NCBI GenBank assembly: GCA_963704295.1
Contig: OY969884.1
Span: 372,001-436,000 of the forward strand
Length of the DNA stretch: 64,000 nucleotides
Origin: JACCVL01 sp963704295
GTDB lineage: Bacteria; Actinomycetota; Actinomycetes; Propionibacteriales; Nocardioidaceae
Direction of reading: 5' to 3'
Shown here piece after piece: positions 15,040 through 24,100 of the stretch; position 1 is the first letter of the stretch, and each line of letters begins with the position of its first letter. The translations under genes were made by a program, and so were the position numbers. The notes under the pieces were generated by a model. It saw only the letters and a program-made list of their open reading frames with translations. It had not been told where the DNA came from and searched no databases.

Positions 15040-16635
15040 TCAGCCCCCGGTGAGCTTCTCGCGCAGCGCCTGGAGCGCCTCGTCCGAGGCCAGGGCGCCC
15101 TCGCCGCCGGGCTTGGCCGCCGGCGCGGCAGCCGCGGGGGCGTCCGGTGACGCGGCCTCGGCCTCGGTGTCGGCGCCGTCTGCCTCGTCTGCCTCGTCGG
15201 CCCCGTCGGCCTCGTCCCCGGCCTGCGTGCCGGCCTCCGCACCGGTGTCGGTGGAGTAGTTGGCGACCTCGCCGGCCTCGAGGTCGGCCTTCTTGGCGTC
15301 CTCGATCTGCTGCTTGTGCGCCTCCCAGCGGGTGTGCGCCTCGGCGTACTGCGCCTCCCAGTGCTTCTGCGCGTCCTCGTGCCCGGGCAGCCACTCGCCG
15401 GTCTCGGGGTCGAACCCCTCCGGGTAGATGTAGTTGCCCTGGTCGTCGTAGCTGGTGGTCATGCCGTACAGCGACGGGTCGAACTGCTCGTCGCTGACGG
15501 CGACGTTCTCGTTCGCCTGCTTCAGCGACAGCGAGATCCGCCGGCGCTCGAGGTCGATGTCGATGATCTTGACCATCACCGCGTCGTTGACCTGGACGAC
15601 CTGCTCGGGGATCTCCACGTGCCGCTCGGCGAGCTCGGAGATGTGCACCAGACCCTCGATGCCCTCCTCGACCCGGACGAACGAGCCGAACGGCACCAGC
15701 TTGGTGACCTTGCCCGGCACGATCTGGCCGATCTGGTGGGTGCGGGCGAAGTGCTGCCAGGGGTCCTCCTGGGTGGCCTTCAGCGACAGCGACACGCGCT
15801 CGCGGTCCATGTCGACGTCCAGCACCTCGACGGTGACCTCCTGGCCGACCTCCACCACCTCGCTGGGGTGGTCGATGTGCTTCCAGGACAGCTCGGAGAC
15901 GTGCACCAGGCCGTCGACGCCGCCGAGGTCCACGAACGCACCGAAGTTGACGATCGAGGACACGACGCCCTTGCGGATCTGACCCTTGCCCAGCTGGGTG
16001 AGGAAGTTCTGCCGGACCTCGCTCTGGGTCTGCTCCAGCCAGGCTCGGCGGGACAGCACGACGTTGTTGCGGTTCTTGTCCAGCTCGATGATCTTGGCCT
16101 CGATCTCGCGGCCGACGTACGGCTGGAGGTCGCGGACCCGGCGCATCTCGACCAGCGAGGCGGGCAGGAAGCCACGCAGCCCGATGTCGAGGATGAGGCC
16201 ACCCTTGACGACCTCGATGACGGTGCCGGTGACGACGCCGTCCTCCTCCTTGATCGACTCGATCGTGCCCCAGGCGCGCTCGTACTGGGCGCGCTTCTTG
16301 GACAGGATCAGCCGGCCCTCCTTGTCCTCCTTCTGCAGGACCAGGGCCTCGACCAGGTCACCGACCGCGACGACCTCGTGCGGGTCGACGTCGTGCTTGA
16401 TCGACAGCTCACGGGAGGGGATGACGCCCTCGGTCTTGTAACCGATGTCCAGGAGCACCTCGTCCCGGTCGACCTTGACGATCGTGCCGTCGACGATGTC
16501 GCCGTCGTTGAAGTACTTGATGGTCTCGTCGATGGCGGCGAGGAAGTCCTCCGCCGACCCGATGTCGTTGACCGCTACCTGGGGGGCCTTGGACCCGCTG
16601 GGGGCCGGGGGTGCCTCGATGCTGCTCGTCGTCAT
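15040..16635 (-). CDS. rpsA: 30S ribosomal protein S1
   Basis: S1 binds mRNA on the small ribosomal subunit. The 531-residue protein has four S1 RNA-binding repeats, roughly residues 35-105, 120-185, 205-275 and 290-362; repeats three and four show the classic GFGAFVDLGGVDGLVHVSELSW and FGSFVRVEEGIEGLVHISELA patterns. The last 170 residues are a helical and then acidic, Ala/Asp/Glu-rich tail (ADEADGADEADEADGAD), as in other actinobacterial S1 proteins, ending LQALREKLTGG. ATG 16635 is chosen over 16695 because family proteins begin MTTS-like. A good housekeeping promoter lies about 155 bases upstream, implying a long leader. Order polA, rpsA, coaE is conserved. Confidence 0.95.
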   Translation of the reverse strand: MTTSSIEAPPAPSGSKAPQVAVNDIGSAEDFLAAIDETIKYFNDGDIVDGTIVKVDRDEVLLDIGYKTEGVIPSRELSIKHDVDPHEVVAVGDLVEALVLQKEDKEGRLILSKKRAQYERAWGTIESIKEEDGVVTGTVIEVVKGGLILDIGLRGFLPASLVEMRRVRDLQPYVGREIEAKIIELDKNRNNVVLSRRAWLEQTQSEVRQNFLTQLGKGQIRKGVVSSIVNFGAFVDLGGVDGLVHVSELSWKHIDHPSEVVEVGQEVTVEVLDVDMDRERVSLSLKATQEDPWQHFARTHQIGQIVPGKVTKLVPFGSFVRVEEGIEGLVHISELAERHVEIPEQVVQVNDAVMVKIIDIDLERRRISLSLKQANENVAVSDEQFDPSLYGMTTSYDDQGNYIYPEGFDPETGEWLPGHEDAQKHWEAQYAEAHTRWEAHKQQIEDAKKADLEAGEVANYSTDTGAEAGTQAGDEADGADEADEADGADTEAEAASPDAPAAAAPAAKPGGEGALASDEALQALREKLTGG

Positions 16636-16945
16636 GGGGTGGATGGTCTCCGGGGACAGGAATCGTGCTGGGCGCGCAGCGGCCCTGGTCCGCAAGAGGT
16701 GAGGGGTTCCACGCGGGGCGCGAATCCGATCGACTCGGTGCGAGCACGGCCTGCTCCGTATGAGGTCGCGCAGGCCACAGCGCGTCTGTCAGACTACGGG
16801 GCTGCGCCTGCGGGGGTCAACGCGGGTGGCCGCCAGCAGGGCAGGCGGCACGCCCGCTGACATGGTCGACTCCTGACGCCCCGACGTCACCGAGCGTGCA
16901 CACTTGTTCCCGCACCACTCCCGAGGACCTCATGAAGGACGCCCT
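16636..16945. other. 310-base divergent intergenic region, rpsA / LCP gene
   Basis: No gene is supported here. The half nearer 16820 carries the rpsA promoter, read on the minus strand. The 16821-16945 part must hold the promoter of the LCP gene, but I could not find a convincing -10/-35 pair on the plus strand. No riboswitch-like structure was recognised. Confidence 0.6.
16791..16820 (-). promoter_or_regulatory. Housekeeping promoter of rpsA
   Basis: On the minus strand TTGACC (16820-16815) and TAGTCT (16796-16791) are separated by 18 bases, close to the actinobacterial principal-sigma consensus. A start of transcription near 16784 would leave a leader of about 150 bases before the rpsA ATG. 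Confidence 0.6.
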
Positions 16946-18457
16946 GTGACCGCATCTCCGCCGGCAGGCGGCTCGGAGCGCGACCCGCGCGCCGACCGGG
17001 CCGGCGCTCGCCGACGGCACGGTCCCCGCCGGGCGCGCTCGCTGTCCGGTGTGCTCGGTCACACCACCCTCGGCGCGCTGGTGCCGGGCAGCGCCTTCCT
17101 GCTGCTGCACCGCCGGGTGCTCGGCGGAGTGGTGCTCACGGGCTTCCTCGGGTCGGTCGGCCTGCTCGGGTATGTGCTGCTCGAGCGACGCCCCGAGCTC
17201 GTCCGGCTGCTCGTGCAGTCCCGCTGGCTCACCCTCACCACGGTCCTGCTCGTCGTGGGCTTCGTCGTCTGGGCCGCGGTCGTGGTGGCCAGCGACGCCC
17301 TGTCCCGGCCGCGAGACCTCAGCACCCGCCAGCGACTCGGCGCCACCGCGTTCACGATGGTGCTCTGCACGGCGCTGGCCGCGCCGTTCGCGTTGGGCAT
17401 CCGGTACGCGACCGCACAGCAGGACTTCATCCGCGACGTCTTCGCCTCGTCCTCCCAGTCGGCCAGCGCGACCCGGCCGGACAAGGTGACCGAGGACGAC
17501 CCATGGCTCGGCCAGGACCGGGTGAACGTGCTGCTCCTCGGCGGTGACGCCGGTCCCAACCGGGTCGGCACGCGGACCGACTCGATCATGGTCGCCAGCA
17601 TCGACGTCGAGACCGGTGACACCGTGCTGTTCAGCCTCCCGCGCAACCTCGAGGAGGTCCCGTTCCCCGAGGGAACGGAGCTGGCCGAGCTGTACCCGAA
17701 CGGCTTCACCGGCCCCGGTGACCCGCTGCAGTGGATGCTCAACGCGGTCTACCCGCTGGTGCCGGAACTGCACCCCGGCGTGCTGGGCAAGAGCGACAAC
17801 GAGGGCGCCGACGCGCTGAAGCTGGCCGTCAGCGGCGCCCTGGACATCCCGGTGGACTACTACGTCCTGGTCAGCATCCCAGGCTTCGTCCAGCTCATCG
17901 ATGCGATGGGGGGCGTCACCGTCAACATCAACCAGCCGATCCCGATCGGTGGCGCGACCGGTCTGCGCGAGCCGGAGGGCTACCTGGAGCCGGGTCCGGA
18001 CCAGCGGCTGGACGGCTTCGAGGCGATGTGGTTCGCCCGCGGCCGGTACGGGCTCGACGACTACGACCGGATGCGCCGGCAGCGCTGCCTCGTCGACGCG
18101 GTGATCGACCGCGCCAACCCGGTGACCCTGCTCACCCGGTACGAGCAGATCCTCGACGCCGGCAAGGAGATCCTGCGTACCGACATCCCGTCCGAGCTGC
18201 TGCCCGCCTTCGTGGACCTTGCCTTCGCGGTCAAGGACGCCAAGGTGCGCAGCGTGGTGTTCGCCCGCAGCGACAGCTTCGCCCCGGAGGCCCCGGACTA
18301 CGACTGGGTGCACCGCGTGGTCGCGCGCGCCATCGGAGCCCCAACGGGCGGCGGCAACGGCGGTGGCAACGGCGGTGGCAGCGGCGGTGGCAACGGCGGC
18401 GGTGCTGGCGGCGTGACCGACGACGCCAGCGCGTGCACCTATCAGCCGGTGGGCTGA
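16946..18457 (+). CDS. LytR-CpsA-Psr (LCP) family cell-wall ligase
   Basis: A 503-residue membrane protein. LCP enzymes transfer lipid-linked glycopolymers (arabinogalactan, teichoic-type polymers) onto peptidoglycan outside the cell. After a basic cytoplasmic N-terminus there are three or four hydrophobic segments within about residues 35-165. The extracellular LCP domain follows: RVNVLLLGGDAGPNRVGTRTD, then TVLFSLPRNLEEVPFP with the conserved catalytic Arg, and later AMWFARGRYGLDDYDRMRRQR, the characteristic Arg/Asp cluster. The C-terminus is a flexible GGGNGGGNGGGSGGG-type tail. GTG 16946 has GAAGGA upstream; an in-frame ATG start exists at 16904. Confidence 0.88.
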   Translation: MTASPPAGGSERDPRADRAGARRRHGPRRARSLSGVLGHTTLGALVPGSAFLLLHRRVLGGVVLTGFLGSVGLLGYVLLERRPELVRLLVQSRWLTLTTVLLVVGFVVWAAVVVASDALSRPRDLSTRQRLGATAFTMVLCTALAAPFALGIRYATAQQDFIRDVFASSSQSASATRPDKVTEDDPWLGQDRVNVLLLGGDAGPNRVGTRTDSIMVASIDVETGDTVLFSLPRNLEEVPFPEGTELAELYPNGFTGPGDPLQWMLNAVYPLVPELHPGVLGKSDNEGADALKLAVSGALDIPVDYYVLVSIPGFVQLIDAMGGVTVNINQPIPIGGATGLREPEGYLEPGPDQRLDGFEAMWFARGRYGLDDYDRMRRQRCLVDAVIDRANPVTLLTRYEQILDAGKEILRTDIPSELLPAFVDLAFAVKDAKVRSVVFARSDSFAPEAPDYDWVHRVVARAIGAPTGGGNGGGNGGGSGGGNGGGAGGVTDDASACTYQPVG

Positions 18458-18482
18458 CCCGCCGCGGAGCCCGCCGCTCGCG

Positions 18483-21200
18483 TCAGTGACCCGCCTCGTG
18501 CCAGGTCGTGCCGACGCCGACCGACACGTCCAGCGGGACAGCGAGGTCGTAGGCGGCCGCCATCTGGCCGCGCACCAGGTCCTCGACCGCGTCCCTCTCC
18601 CCCGGCGCCACCTCCAGCACGAGCTCGTCGTGCACCTGGAGCAGCAGTCGGGAGTCGAGCGCCGACGCCTCCAGCGCCTGGTGCACGCCGAGCATGGCCA
18701 CCTTGATGATGTCGGCGGCAGAACCCTGGATCGGGGCGTTCAGCGCCATCCGCTCGGCCATCTCACGACGCTGCCGGTTGTCGCTGGTCAGGTCGGGCAG
18801 GTAGCGCCGGCGCCCCATCAGCGTCTCGGTGAAGCCGCTGCGCCGTGCCTCGTCGACGACTCCGCGCAGGTAGTCGCGCACCCCGCCGAACCGCAGGAAG
18901 TAGTTGTCCATCAGCGCCTGCGCCTCGGACGTCTCGACGCTCAGCTGCTGGGACAGCCCGTAGGCGGACAGGCCGTAGGCGAGCCCGTAGTTCATCGCCT
19001 TGATCTTGGCGCGCATCGCGCCGGTGACCGACTCGGGCGGGACCGCGAAGACGGCCGAGGCGGTGGCGGCGTGGAAGTCCTCGCCGGACTTGAAGGCGGC
19101 GATCAGGTCGGCGTCCTGGGACAGGTCGGCCATGATCCGCATCTCGATCTGGCTGTAGTCGGCGGTCAGCAGGCACTCGTAGCCCTGGCCCACCACGAAC
19201 GCCGCCCGGATCCGACGTCCGGACTCGGTGCGGATCGGGATGTTCTGCAGGTTGGGGTCGGTCGAGCTCAGCCGGCCGGTCGCGGCGATGGTCTGGTTGA
19301 ACGTGGTGTGGATGCGACCGTCGGCTGCCACGGTCTTGCGCAGCCCCTCGACGGTGGACCGCAGCCGGCTGGCGTCGCGGTGCGCCAGCAGGTGCAGCAG
19401 GAACGGGTGCTCGGTCTTGGCGTGCAGCTGTTGCAACGCCTCCGCGTCGGTGGTCCAGCCGGTCTTCGTGCGCTTGGTCTTCGGCATCCCCAGCTCGTCG
19501 AACAGCACCACCTGGAGCTGTTTCGGCGATCCGAGGTTGATCTCCTTCCCGATCACGGCGTAGGCCTCGTCAGCCGCCTGCCGGACCAGGGTGGCGAAGT
19601 CGTCCTCGAGCAGCTCCAGGTGCGTGTCGTCGACGGCGACGCCGATCCGCTCCATGTCCGCGAGCACCGCCACCAGCGGCAGCTCCACCTCGCCCAGCAG
19701 CCGGCTCCCGCCGCGCTGCTCGAGGTCCTCCTGCAACGCGGAGGCGAGGTCGAGAGCCGCCCTGGCCCGCAGCATCGCCGTGGTGTGCGTCGTCGCCGCG
19801 GCGTCCGCGTCCAGGTCCAGCGCCAGCTGGTCGGCGCTCTCCTCGGCGTCGCCGAGCTCGCGCTTGAGGTAGCGCAGGGTCAGGTCGGCCAGGTCGTACG
19901 AGCGCTGGTCGGGCCGGGCCAGGTAGGCGGCCAGCGCGGTGTCGGAGGCGACCCCGTCGAGCCGCCACCCCCGCGCCGCCAGCGCCAGCATCGGCCCCTT
20001 GGCGTCGTGCAGCACCTTGAGCCGCTTCGGGTCGGCCAGCCAGTCCGCCAGCACCTGCTGGTCGGCGGCCGGGAGGCCACCGGTCAGCTCGTCGGGACCG
20101 GTCAGGTCGAGGTATGCGGCGGCGCCGTCCGGCGTGGCGACGGCGAGCCCGTCGACCCGCCCGCCGCCGGCGCCCCAGCTGCCGACGAGGTGCAGGCCCG
20201 CCGTCGTTCCGGAGGGAGCGTGCCGGTCCAGCCAGCCGGCCGCTTCGCCGGGCGCGAGGTCGGCGCCGTCGACGGTGACGGCGTCCTCGGCCACCGGCTC
20301 GTCGGCGGACAGCGTCGCGAACAGCCGGTCCCGCAGGACGCGGAACTCCAGTCCGTCGAAGACGGTGTGCACCGCCTCCCGGTCCCAGGGCCGGATCGCC
20401 AGGTCATCCGGACGCACCGGCAGGTCGAGGTCGCGGATCAGCTCGTTGACCCGGCGGTTGCGCTGGACGTCGGGCAGCCGCTCGCGCAGCGCCTCTCCCG
20501 CCTTGCCGGAGACCTCGCCGATGTGCAGGACGAGACCGTCGAGGTCGCCGAACCGCTCGATCCACTTCGCGGCCGTCTTGGGGCCGACCCCGGGCACCCC
20601 GGGCAGGTTGTCGCTGCTCTCCCCGACGAGCGCCGCGAGGTCCGGGTAGCGGGCCGGCGACACGCCGTACTTGTCCGAAACCGCCTGCGGCGTCATCCGG
20701 GCGAGATCGGACACGCCCTTGCGTGGGTACAGCACGGTCACCCGGTCCGAGACCAGCTGCAGCGCATCCCGGTCCCCGGTGCAGATCAGCACGTCCCAGC
20801 CGGCGCCCTCCGCCTGGCTGCTCAAGGTGGCGATGACGTCGTCCGCCTCGTAGCCCGCCAGCTCGACGCTGGTGACGTGCAGCGCGTCCAACACCTCCTT
20901 GACCAGGGCGACCTGGCCGGAGAACTCCGGGGGCGAGGCGGTGCGGTTCGCCTTGTAGTCGGCGTACTGCTCCAGCCGGAAGGTCTGTCGGGAGACATCA
21001 AATGCGACCGCGACATGCGTCGGCTGCTCGTCACGCAGCACGTTGATCAGCATCGAGGTGAAGCCGTACACGGCGTTGGTCGACTGACCGGTGGTCGTGG
21101 AGAAGTTCTCCACCGGGAGGGCGAAGAACGCGCGGTAGGCCAGCGAGTGTCCGTCGAGCAGGAGCAGGCGATGCGGTAAGGACGCGGTCGGGTCGGCCAC
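18483..21200 (-). CDS. polA: DNA polymerase I
   Basis: A 905-residue family A polymerase for Okazaki-fragment processing and repair. Residues 1-290 are the 5'-3' exonuclease (LLLLDGHSLAYRAFFALP, ICTGDRDALQLV, LPGVPGVGPKTAAKWI). The middle domain lacks recognisable 3'-5' exonuclease acidic motifs, which is usual in this phylum. The polymerase domain has DYSQIEMRIMADLS (motif A), KAMNYGLAYGLSAYGL (motif B) and LLQVHDELVLEV (motif C). The GTG at 21200 gives the family N-terminus; the longer frame reaches into the divergent thioesterase gene. The intergenic gap is only 43 bases, so promoters must overlap neighbouring coding sequence. Confidence 0.95.
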   Translation of the reverse strand: MADPTASLPHRLLLLDGHSLAYRAFFALPVENFSTTTGQSTNAVYGFTSMLINVLRDEQPTHVAVAFDVSRQTFRLEQYADYKANRTASPPEFSGQVALVKEVLDALHVTSVELAGYEADDVIATLSSQAEGAGWDVLICTGDRDALQLVSDRVTVLYPRKGVSDLARMTPQAVSDKYGVSPARYPDLAALVGESSDNLPGVPGVGPKTAAKWIERFGDLDGLVLHIGEVSGKAGEALRERLPDVQRNRRVNELIRDLDLPVRPDDLAIRPWDREAVHTVFDGLEFRVLRDRLFATLSADEPVAEDAVTVDGADLAPGEAAGWLDRHAPSGTTAGLHLVGSWGAGGGRVDGLAVATPDGAAAYLDLTGPDELTGGLPAADQQVLADWLADPKRLKVLHDAKGPMLALAARGWRLDGVASDTALAAYLARPDQRSYDLADLTLRYLKRELGDAEESADQLALDLDADAAATTHTTAMLRARAALDLASALQEDLEQRGGSRLLGEVELPLVAVLADMERIGVAVDDTHLELLEDDFATLVRQAADEAYAVIGKEINLGSPKQLQVVLFDELGMPKTKRTKTGWTTDAEALQQLHAKTEHPFLLHLLAHRDASRLRSTVEGLRKTVAADGRIHTTFNQTIAATGRLSSTDPNLQNIPIRTESGRRIRAAFVVGQGYECLLTADYSQIEMRIMADLSQDADLIAAFKSGEDFHAATASAVFAVPPESVTGAMRAKIKAMNYGLAYGLSAYGLSQQLSVETSEAQALMDNYFLRFGGVRDYLRGVVDEARRSGFTETLMGRRRYLPDLTSDNRQRREMAERMALNAPIQGSAADIIKVAMLGVHQALEASALDSRLLLQVHDELVLEVAPGERDAVEDLVRGQMAAAYDLAVPLDVSVGVGTTWHEAGH

Positions 21201-21243
21201 GGCAGCGACTCTAGTCTGAGCACCCGACAACGAAGGGACCGCC

Positions 21244-21669
21244 GTGAACGCTGCCGAGGACTCGGCCGGGGACCGCTCCGGGCCGCTCCCCGACATCCCC
21301 GACGCCGCCTTGCACGAGCGGATGGGCATCGACATCGTCGAGATGAGCGCTGACCGGGTGTCCGGCACGCTGCCGGTGGCGGGCAACACCCAGCCGTTCG
21401 GGCTGCTGCACGGGGGCGCGACCTGCGTCCTCGCGGAGAGCCTGGCCTCGATCGGGGCCACCTTGTGGGCGATGCCGGACCGGTACGCCGTCGGGGTCGA
21501 CCTCAACGCGACCCATCACCGGGCGGTCCGCGACGGGGTGGTGACCGGTGTGGCCACTCCGGTGCACCGTGGGCGCTCCGTGGCGACGTACGAGGTCGTG
21601 GTCCGCGACGAGCAGGATCGGCGGGTGTGCACCGCTCGGCTCACCTGCCAGTTGGTCCCCCGAGGCTGA
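21244..21669 (+). CDS. PaaI-type hotdog-fold thioesterase
   Basis: A 141-residue single-domain acyl-CoA thioesterase of the PaaI/YdiI type. The fold is shown by GNTQPFGLLHGGATCVLAESLAS, in which the HGG motif and the following Glu form the active site region, and by VGVDLNATHHRAVRDG with the strand-rich C-terminus. Its substrate is unknown; aromatic or menaquinone-pathway acyl-CoAs are typical for relatives. Starts at GTG 21244, divergent from polA, a placement seen in other actinobacteria. The next gene follows after nine bases. Confidence 0.85.
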   Translation: MNAAEDSAGDRSGPLPDIPDAALHERMGIDIVEMSADRVSGTLPVAGNTQPFGLLHGGATCVLAESLASIGATLWAMPDRYAVGVDLNATHHRAVRDGVVTGVATPVHRGRSVATYEVVVRDEQDRRVCTARLTCQLVPRG

Positions 21670-21678
21670 GGGACCCGG

Positions 21679-22431
21679 ATGTTTCGCGGCTTCGGGACGG
21701 TGGTCAACGTCGCTACCGTGCTGCTCGGGTCCGGGATCGGGGTCCTGGTCGGCCACCGGCTGCCGACACGCACACGAGACGTCGTCACCGACGGGCTCGG
21801 GCTGGTGACGCTGTTGATCGCGGCGCTGTCCGCCACCGCAGTCGACGACGACGTCCTGCGCCGGGCGGTCGGCGACAGCGCACCGGTCCTCATCGTGCTG
21901 GGGGCGGTCCTGCTGGGCGGGATCGCCGGGTCGCTGCTCCGGCTCGAGCAGCGGCTCGAGGCCCTGGGTGGCGCGCTGCGACGGCGGCTCGTCCGCGACG
22001 CGGGAGACCCGGACGGGGCGTCGCACCACCGGTTCGTCGAGGGATTCGTGACCGCGTCGCTGGTCTTCTGCGTGGGGCCGCTCACGGTGCTCGGCTCGCT
22101 CCAGGACGGGCTCGGCCAGGGCGCCGACCTGCTGGTGCTGAAGGCGGTGCTCGACGGCTTCGCGTCGATCGCGTTCGCCGCCACCTTCGGTTGGGGGGTC
22201 GCGGCCTCCGCCCTTGCGGTGCTCACGGTTCAAGGCCTGCTCACCGCTCTCGGCGCCGTCCTGGGCTCGTTCGTCCCTGATGCGCACCTGGCGGCGATGA
22301 CCGCGACCGGTGGACTGCTGCTCGTGGGGGTGTCGTTGCGACTGCTCCAGGTCAAGCGGGTCCCGGTCGCCGACCTGCTGCCCGCGCTGGTCGTGGCGCC
22401 GCTGCTGGTGCAGTTGGTCGCCGCTGCCTGA
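21679..22431 (+). CDS. DUF554 family membrane protein
   Basis: A 250-residue integral membrane protein with about six or seven hydrophobic segments. The family signature is GTVVNVATVLLGSGIGVLVG at the N-terminus and GFVTASLVFCVGPLTVLGSLQDG in the middle (YqgA/YdfK-like). The function is not known; transport has been suggested for relatives. ATG 21679 follows the thioesterase stop by nine bases, so the two are probably cotranscribed. Confidence 0.85.
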   Translation: MFRGFGTVVNVATVLLGSGIGVLVGHRLPTRTRDVVTDGLGLVTLLIAALSATAVDDDVLRRAVGDSAPVLIVLGAVLLGGIAGSLLRLEQRLEALGGALRRRLVRDAGDPDGASHHRFVEGFVTASLVFCVGPLTVLGSLQDGLGQGADLLVLKAVLDGFASIAFAATFGWGVAASALAVLTVQGLLTALGAVLGSFVPDAHLAAMTATGGLLLVGVSLRLLQVKRVPVADLLPALVVAPLLVQLVAAA

Positions 22432-22463
22432 GCGGTCTCGACCCACGTCGGACGGGCGCTCGC

Positions 22464-22511
22464 TATAGTCCCGGGCATCGGGCTCGGACGGGGCTGCAGC
22501 CCGGCACCGAG
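22464..22511 (+). promoter_or_regulatory. Possible -10 box and leader hairpin of the liv operon
   Basis: TATAGT at 22464-22469 is a good -10 hexamer, though no clear TTGAC-like -35 is seen 17-18 bases before it. The RNA that would start near 22476 can fold with CTCGG (22483-22487) pairing to CCGAG (22507-22511) around a GGGC-TGCA-GCCC inner stem. A regulatory role of the hairpin is unproven. Confidence 0.4.
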
Positions 22512-22551
22512 TTCCACCCGCGGTACCCGCCCGCCCGGACAGGAGCGAACG

Positions 22552-24087
22552 TTGCGCCGACTGCTGATCGTGCTGGTCCTGGCGCTCGTGGCCGGGTTGG
22601 TCTCCAGCGGCGCTGCGGCGGCGGACGGACAGGGTGGTGACGTCCAGGGCACGGTCGTCGACGACTTCGGCTCGACGGTGCCCGAGGTGACCATGACGGT
22701 CACCAGCGCCAAGGGCGGGTTCAGCGAGGAGGTCACCAGCGACGACAACGGCAGCTTCACCGTCGCGGTGCCGCAGCCGGGGACCTACGCGGTCGAGGTC
22801 GACACGGAGTCGCTGCCCGAGGGCATCATCGTGCCGGGTGACGCCGAGGACATCACCGCCGAGGTGTCGGCCGGTGACACCGCCAGCGTGACGGTTCCGC
22901 TCAGCCGTCAGGAGGCGGTCGGCGGGACCCTGCTCTTCGAGGAGGAACCGGTAGTCGGCGCCACGATCCGGGTGGAGAGCGCCGACGGCGACTTCGCCGA
23001 GGAGACACAGTCCGAGGACGAGGGCAGGTGGCAGGTGCTGCTGCCCGGCCCGGGGACCTACGACGTCGCGCTGATCGAGGACAGCCTGCCCGAAGGGGTG
23101 TTCGTCACCGCCGGGATGCAGACCACGCTGGGCGGCATCGAGGTGCAGTCCGGCCAGGTCAAGCCGATCATCTTCCGGCTCGGCGAGGAGACCCGGGACA
23201 TCCGCAGCGACTGGGACCTGGCCGCGCAGCTGACCGTCGAGGGGTTGCGTTTCGGCCTGCTCCTCGCCCTGGCCGCGATCGGGCTTTCGCTGGTCTACGG
23301 CACCACCGGCCTGGTCAACTTCGCGCACGCCGAGCTGGTGACGCTGGGCGCCATCGTCGCCTGGTACCTCAACAACGCGGGCGTCCAGCTGGTCGTCGCC
23401 GCCGGGCTGGCGATGCTGATCTGCGGCGCGCTCGGTGGCGTCCAGGACACGGTGCTGTGGCGACAGCTGCGCCGTCGGCAGACCGGCCTGATCGCCATGA
23501 TGATCGTCTCCATCGGGCTGTCCATCCTGCTGCGCTACTCCTTCCAGTACGTCTTCGGCGCCGAGACCCGCTCCTACACCGACTACGCGGTCCAGGAGGG
23601 CATCGGCTTCGGTCCGATCGAGATCGCCCCGCGTGACCTGATCGCGATGGGCGTCGCGGTGGTGATGCTGCTCGCGGTCGCCTACTGGTTGCTGCGCACC
23701 CGGATCGGCAAGGCCACCCGGGCGGTCTCGGACAACCCGGCGCTGGCGGCCGCCTCGGGCATCGACGTGCAGCGGGTGATCCTCGTGGTCTGGATCATCG
23801 GCGGGGCACTGGCCGGTCTCGGCGGGATCCTGCTCGGCACCTCCCAGCAGGTGCGCTTCGACATGGGCTTCCAGCTCCTGCTGCTGATCTTCGCCGCGGT
23901 CACGTTGGGCGGACTAGGCACCGCGTTCGGCGCGCTCGCCGGGAGCCTCGTGGTCGGCATCTTCGTCACCGTCTCGACGGTGTGGATCCCCTCGGAGCTC
24001 AAGAACGTCGCCGCGCTCGGGATCTTGATCCTCATCCTCCTAGTGCGACCGCAGGGCATCCTCGGCCGCGCGGAACGCGTCGGCTGA
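22552..24087 (+). CDS. livH: Branched-chain amino-acid ABC permease with secreted N-terminal domains
   Basis: A 511-residue protein about 200 residues longer than a normal LivH. It begins with a signal peptide-like segment (LLIVLVLALVAGLVSSGAAAA). Two beta-sandwich modules follow at about residues 30-118 and 119-205, each with the carboxypeptidase-regulatory/Cna-B pattern: GTVVDDFGSTVPEVTMTV with NGSFTVAVPQPGTYAVEV, and GGTLLFEEEPVVGATIRV with RWQVLLPGPGTYDVAL. From about residue 225 comes the LivH permease (GLVNFAHAELVTLGAI, ARAVSDNPALAAASGID, TLGGLGTAFGALAGSL). Start is TTG 22552 with AGGAG nine bases upstream. It is the first gene of livHMGF. Confidence 0.88.
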   Translation: MRRLLIVLVLALVAGLVSSGAAAADGQGGDVQGTVVDDFGSTVPEVTMTVTSAKGGFSEEVTSDDNGSFTVAVPQPGTYAVEVDTESLPEGIIVPGDAEDITAEVSAGDTASVTVPLSRQEAVGGTLLFEEEPVVGATIRVESADGDFAEETQSEDEGRWQVLLPGPGTYDVALIEDSLPEGVFVTAGMQTTLGGIEVQSGQVKPIIFRLGEETRDIRSDWDLAAQLTVEGLRFGLLLALAAIGLSLVYGTTGLVNFAHAELVTLGAIVAWYLNNAGVQLVVAAGLAMLICGALGGVQDTVLWRQLRRRQTGLIAMMIVSIGLSILLRYSFQYVFGAETRSYTDYAVQEGIGFGPIEIAPRDLIAMGVAVVMLLAVAYWLLRTRIGKATRAVSDNPALAAASGIDVQRVILVVWIIGGALAGLGGILLGTSQQVRFDMGFQLLLLIFAAVTLGGLGTAFGALAGSLVVGIFVTVSTVWIPSELKNVAALGILILILLVRPQGILGRAERVG

Positions 24088-24100
24088 CGGGAGGAGAGGC

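Noticed and set aside
18340..18410. Tandem GGCGGTGGCAAC-type repeats as a CRISPR or mobile repeat
   Set aside because: They are in frame and encode the Gly/Asn tail of the LCP protein; no spacer structure.
18483..21200. Loss of the polA 3'-5' exonuclease as an unusual feature
   Set aside because: Missing exonuclease motifs are normal for actinobacterial polA.
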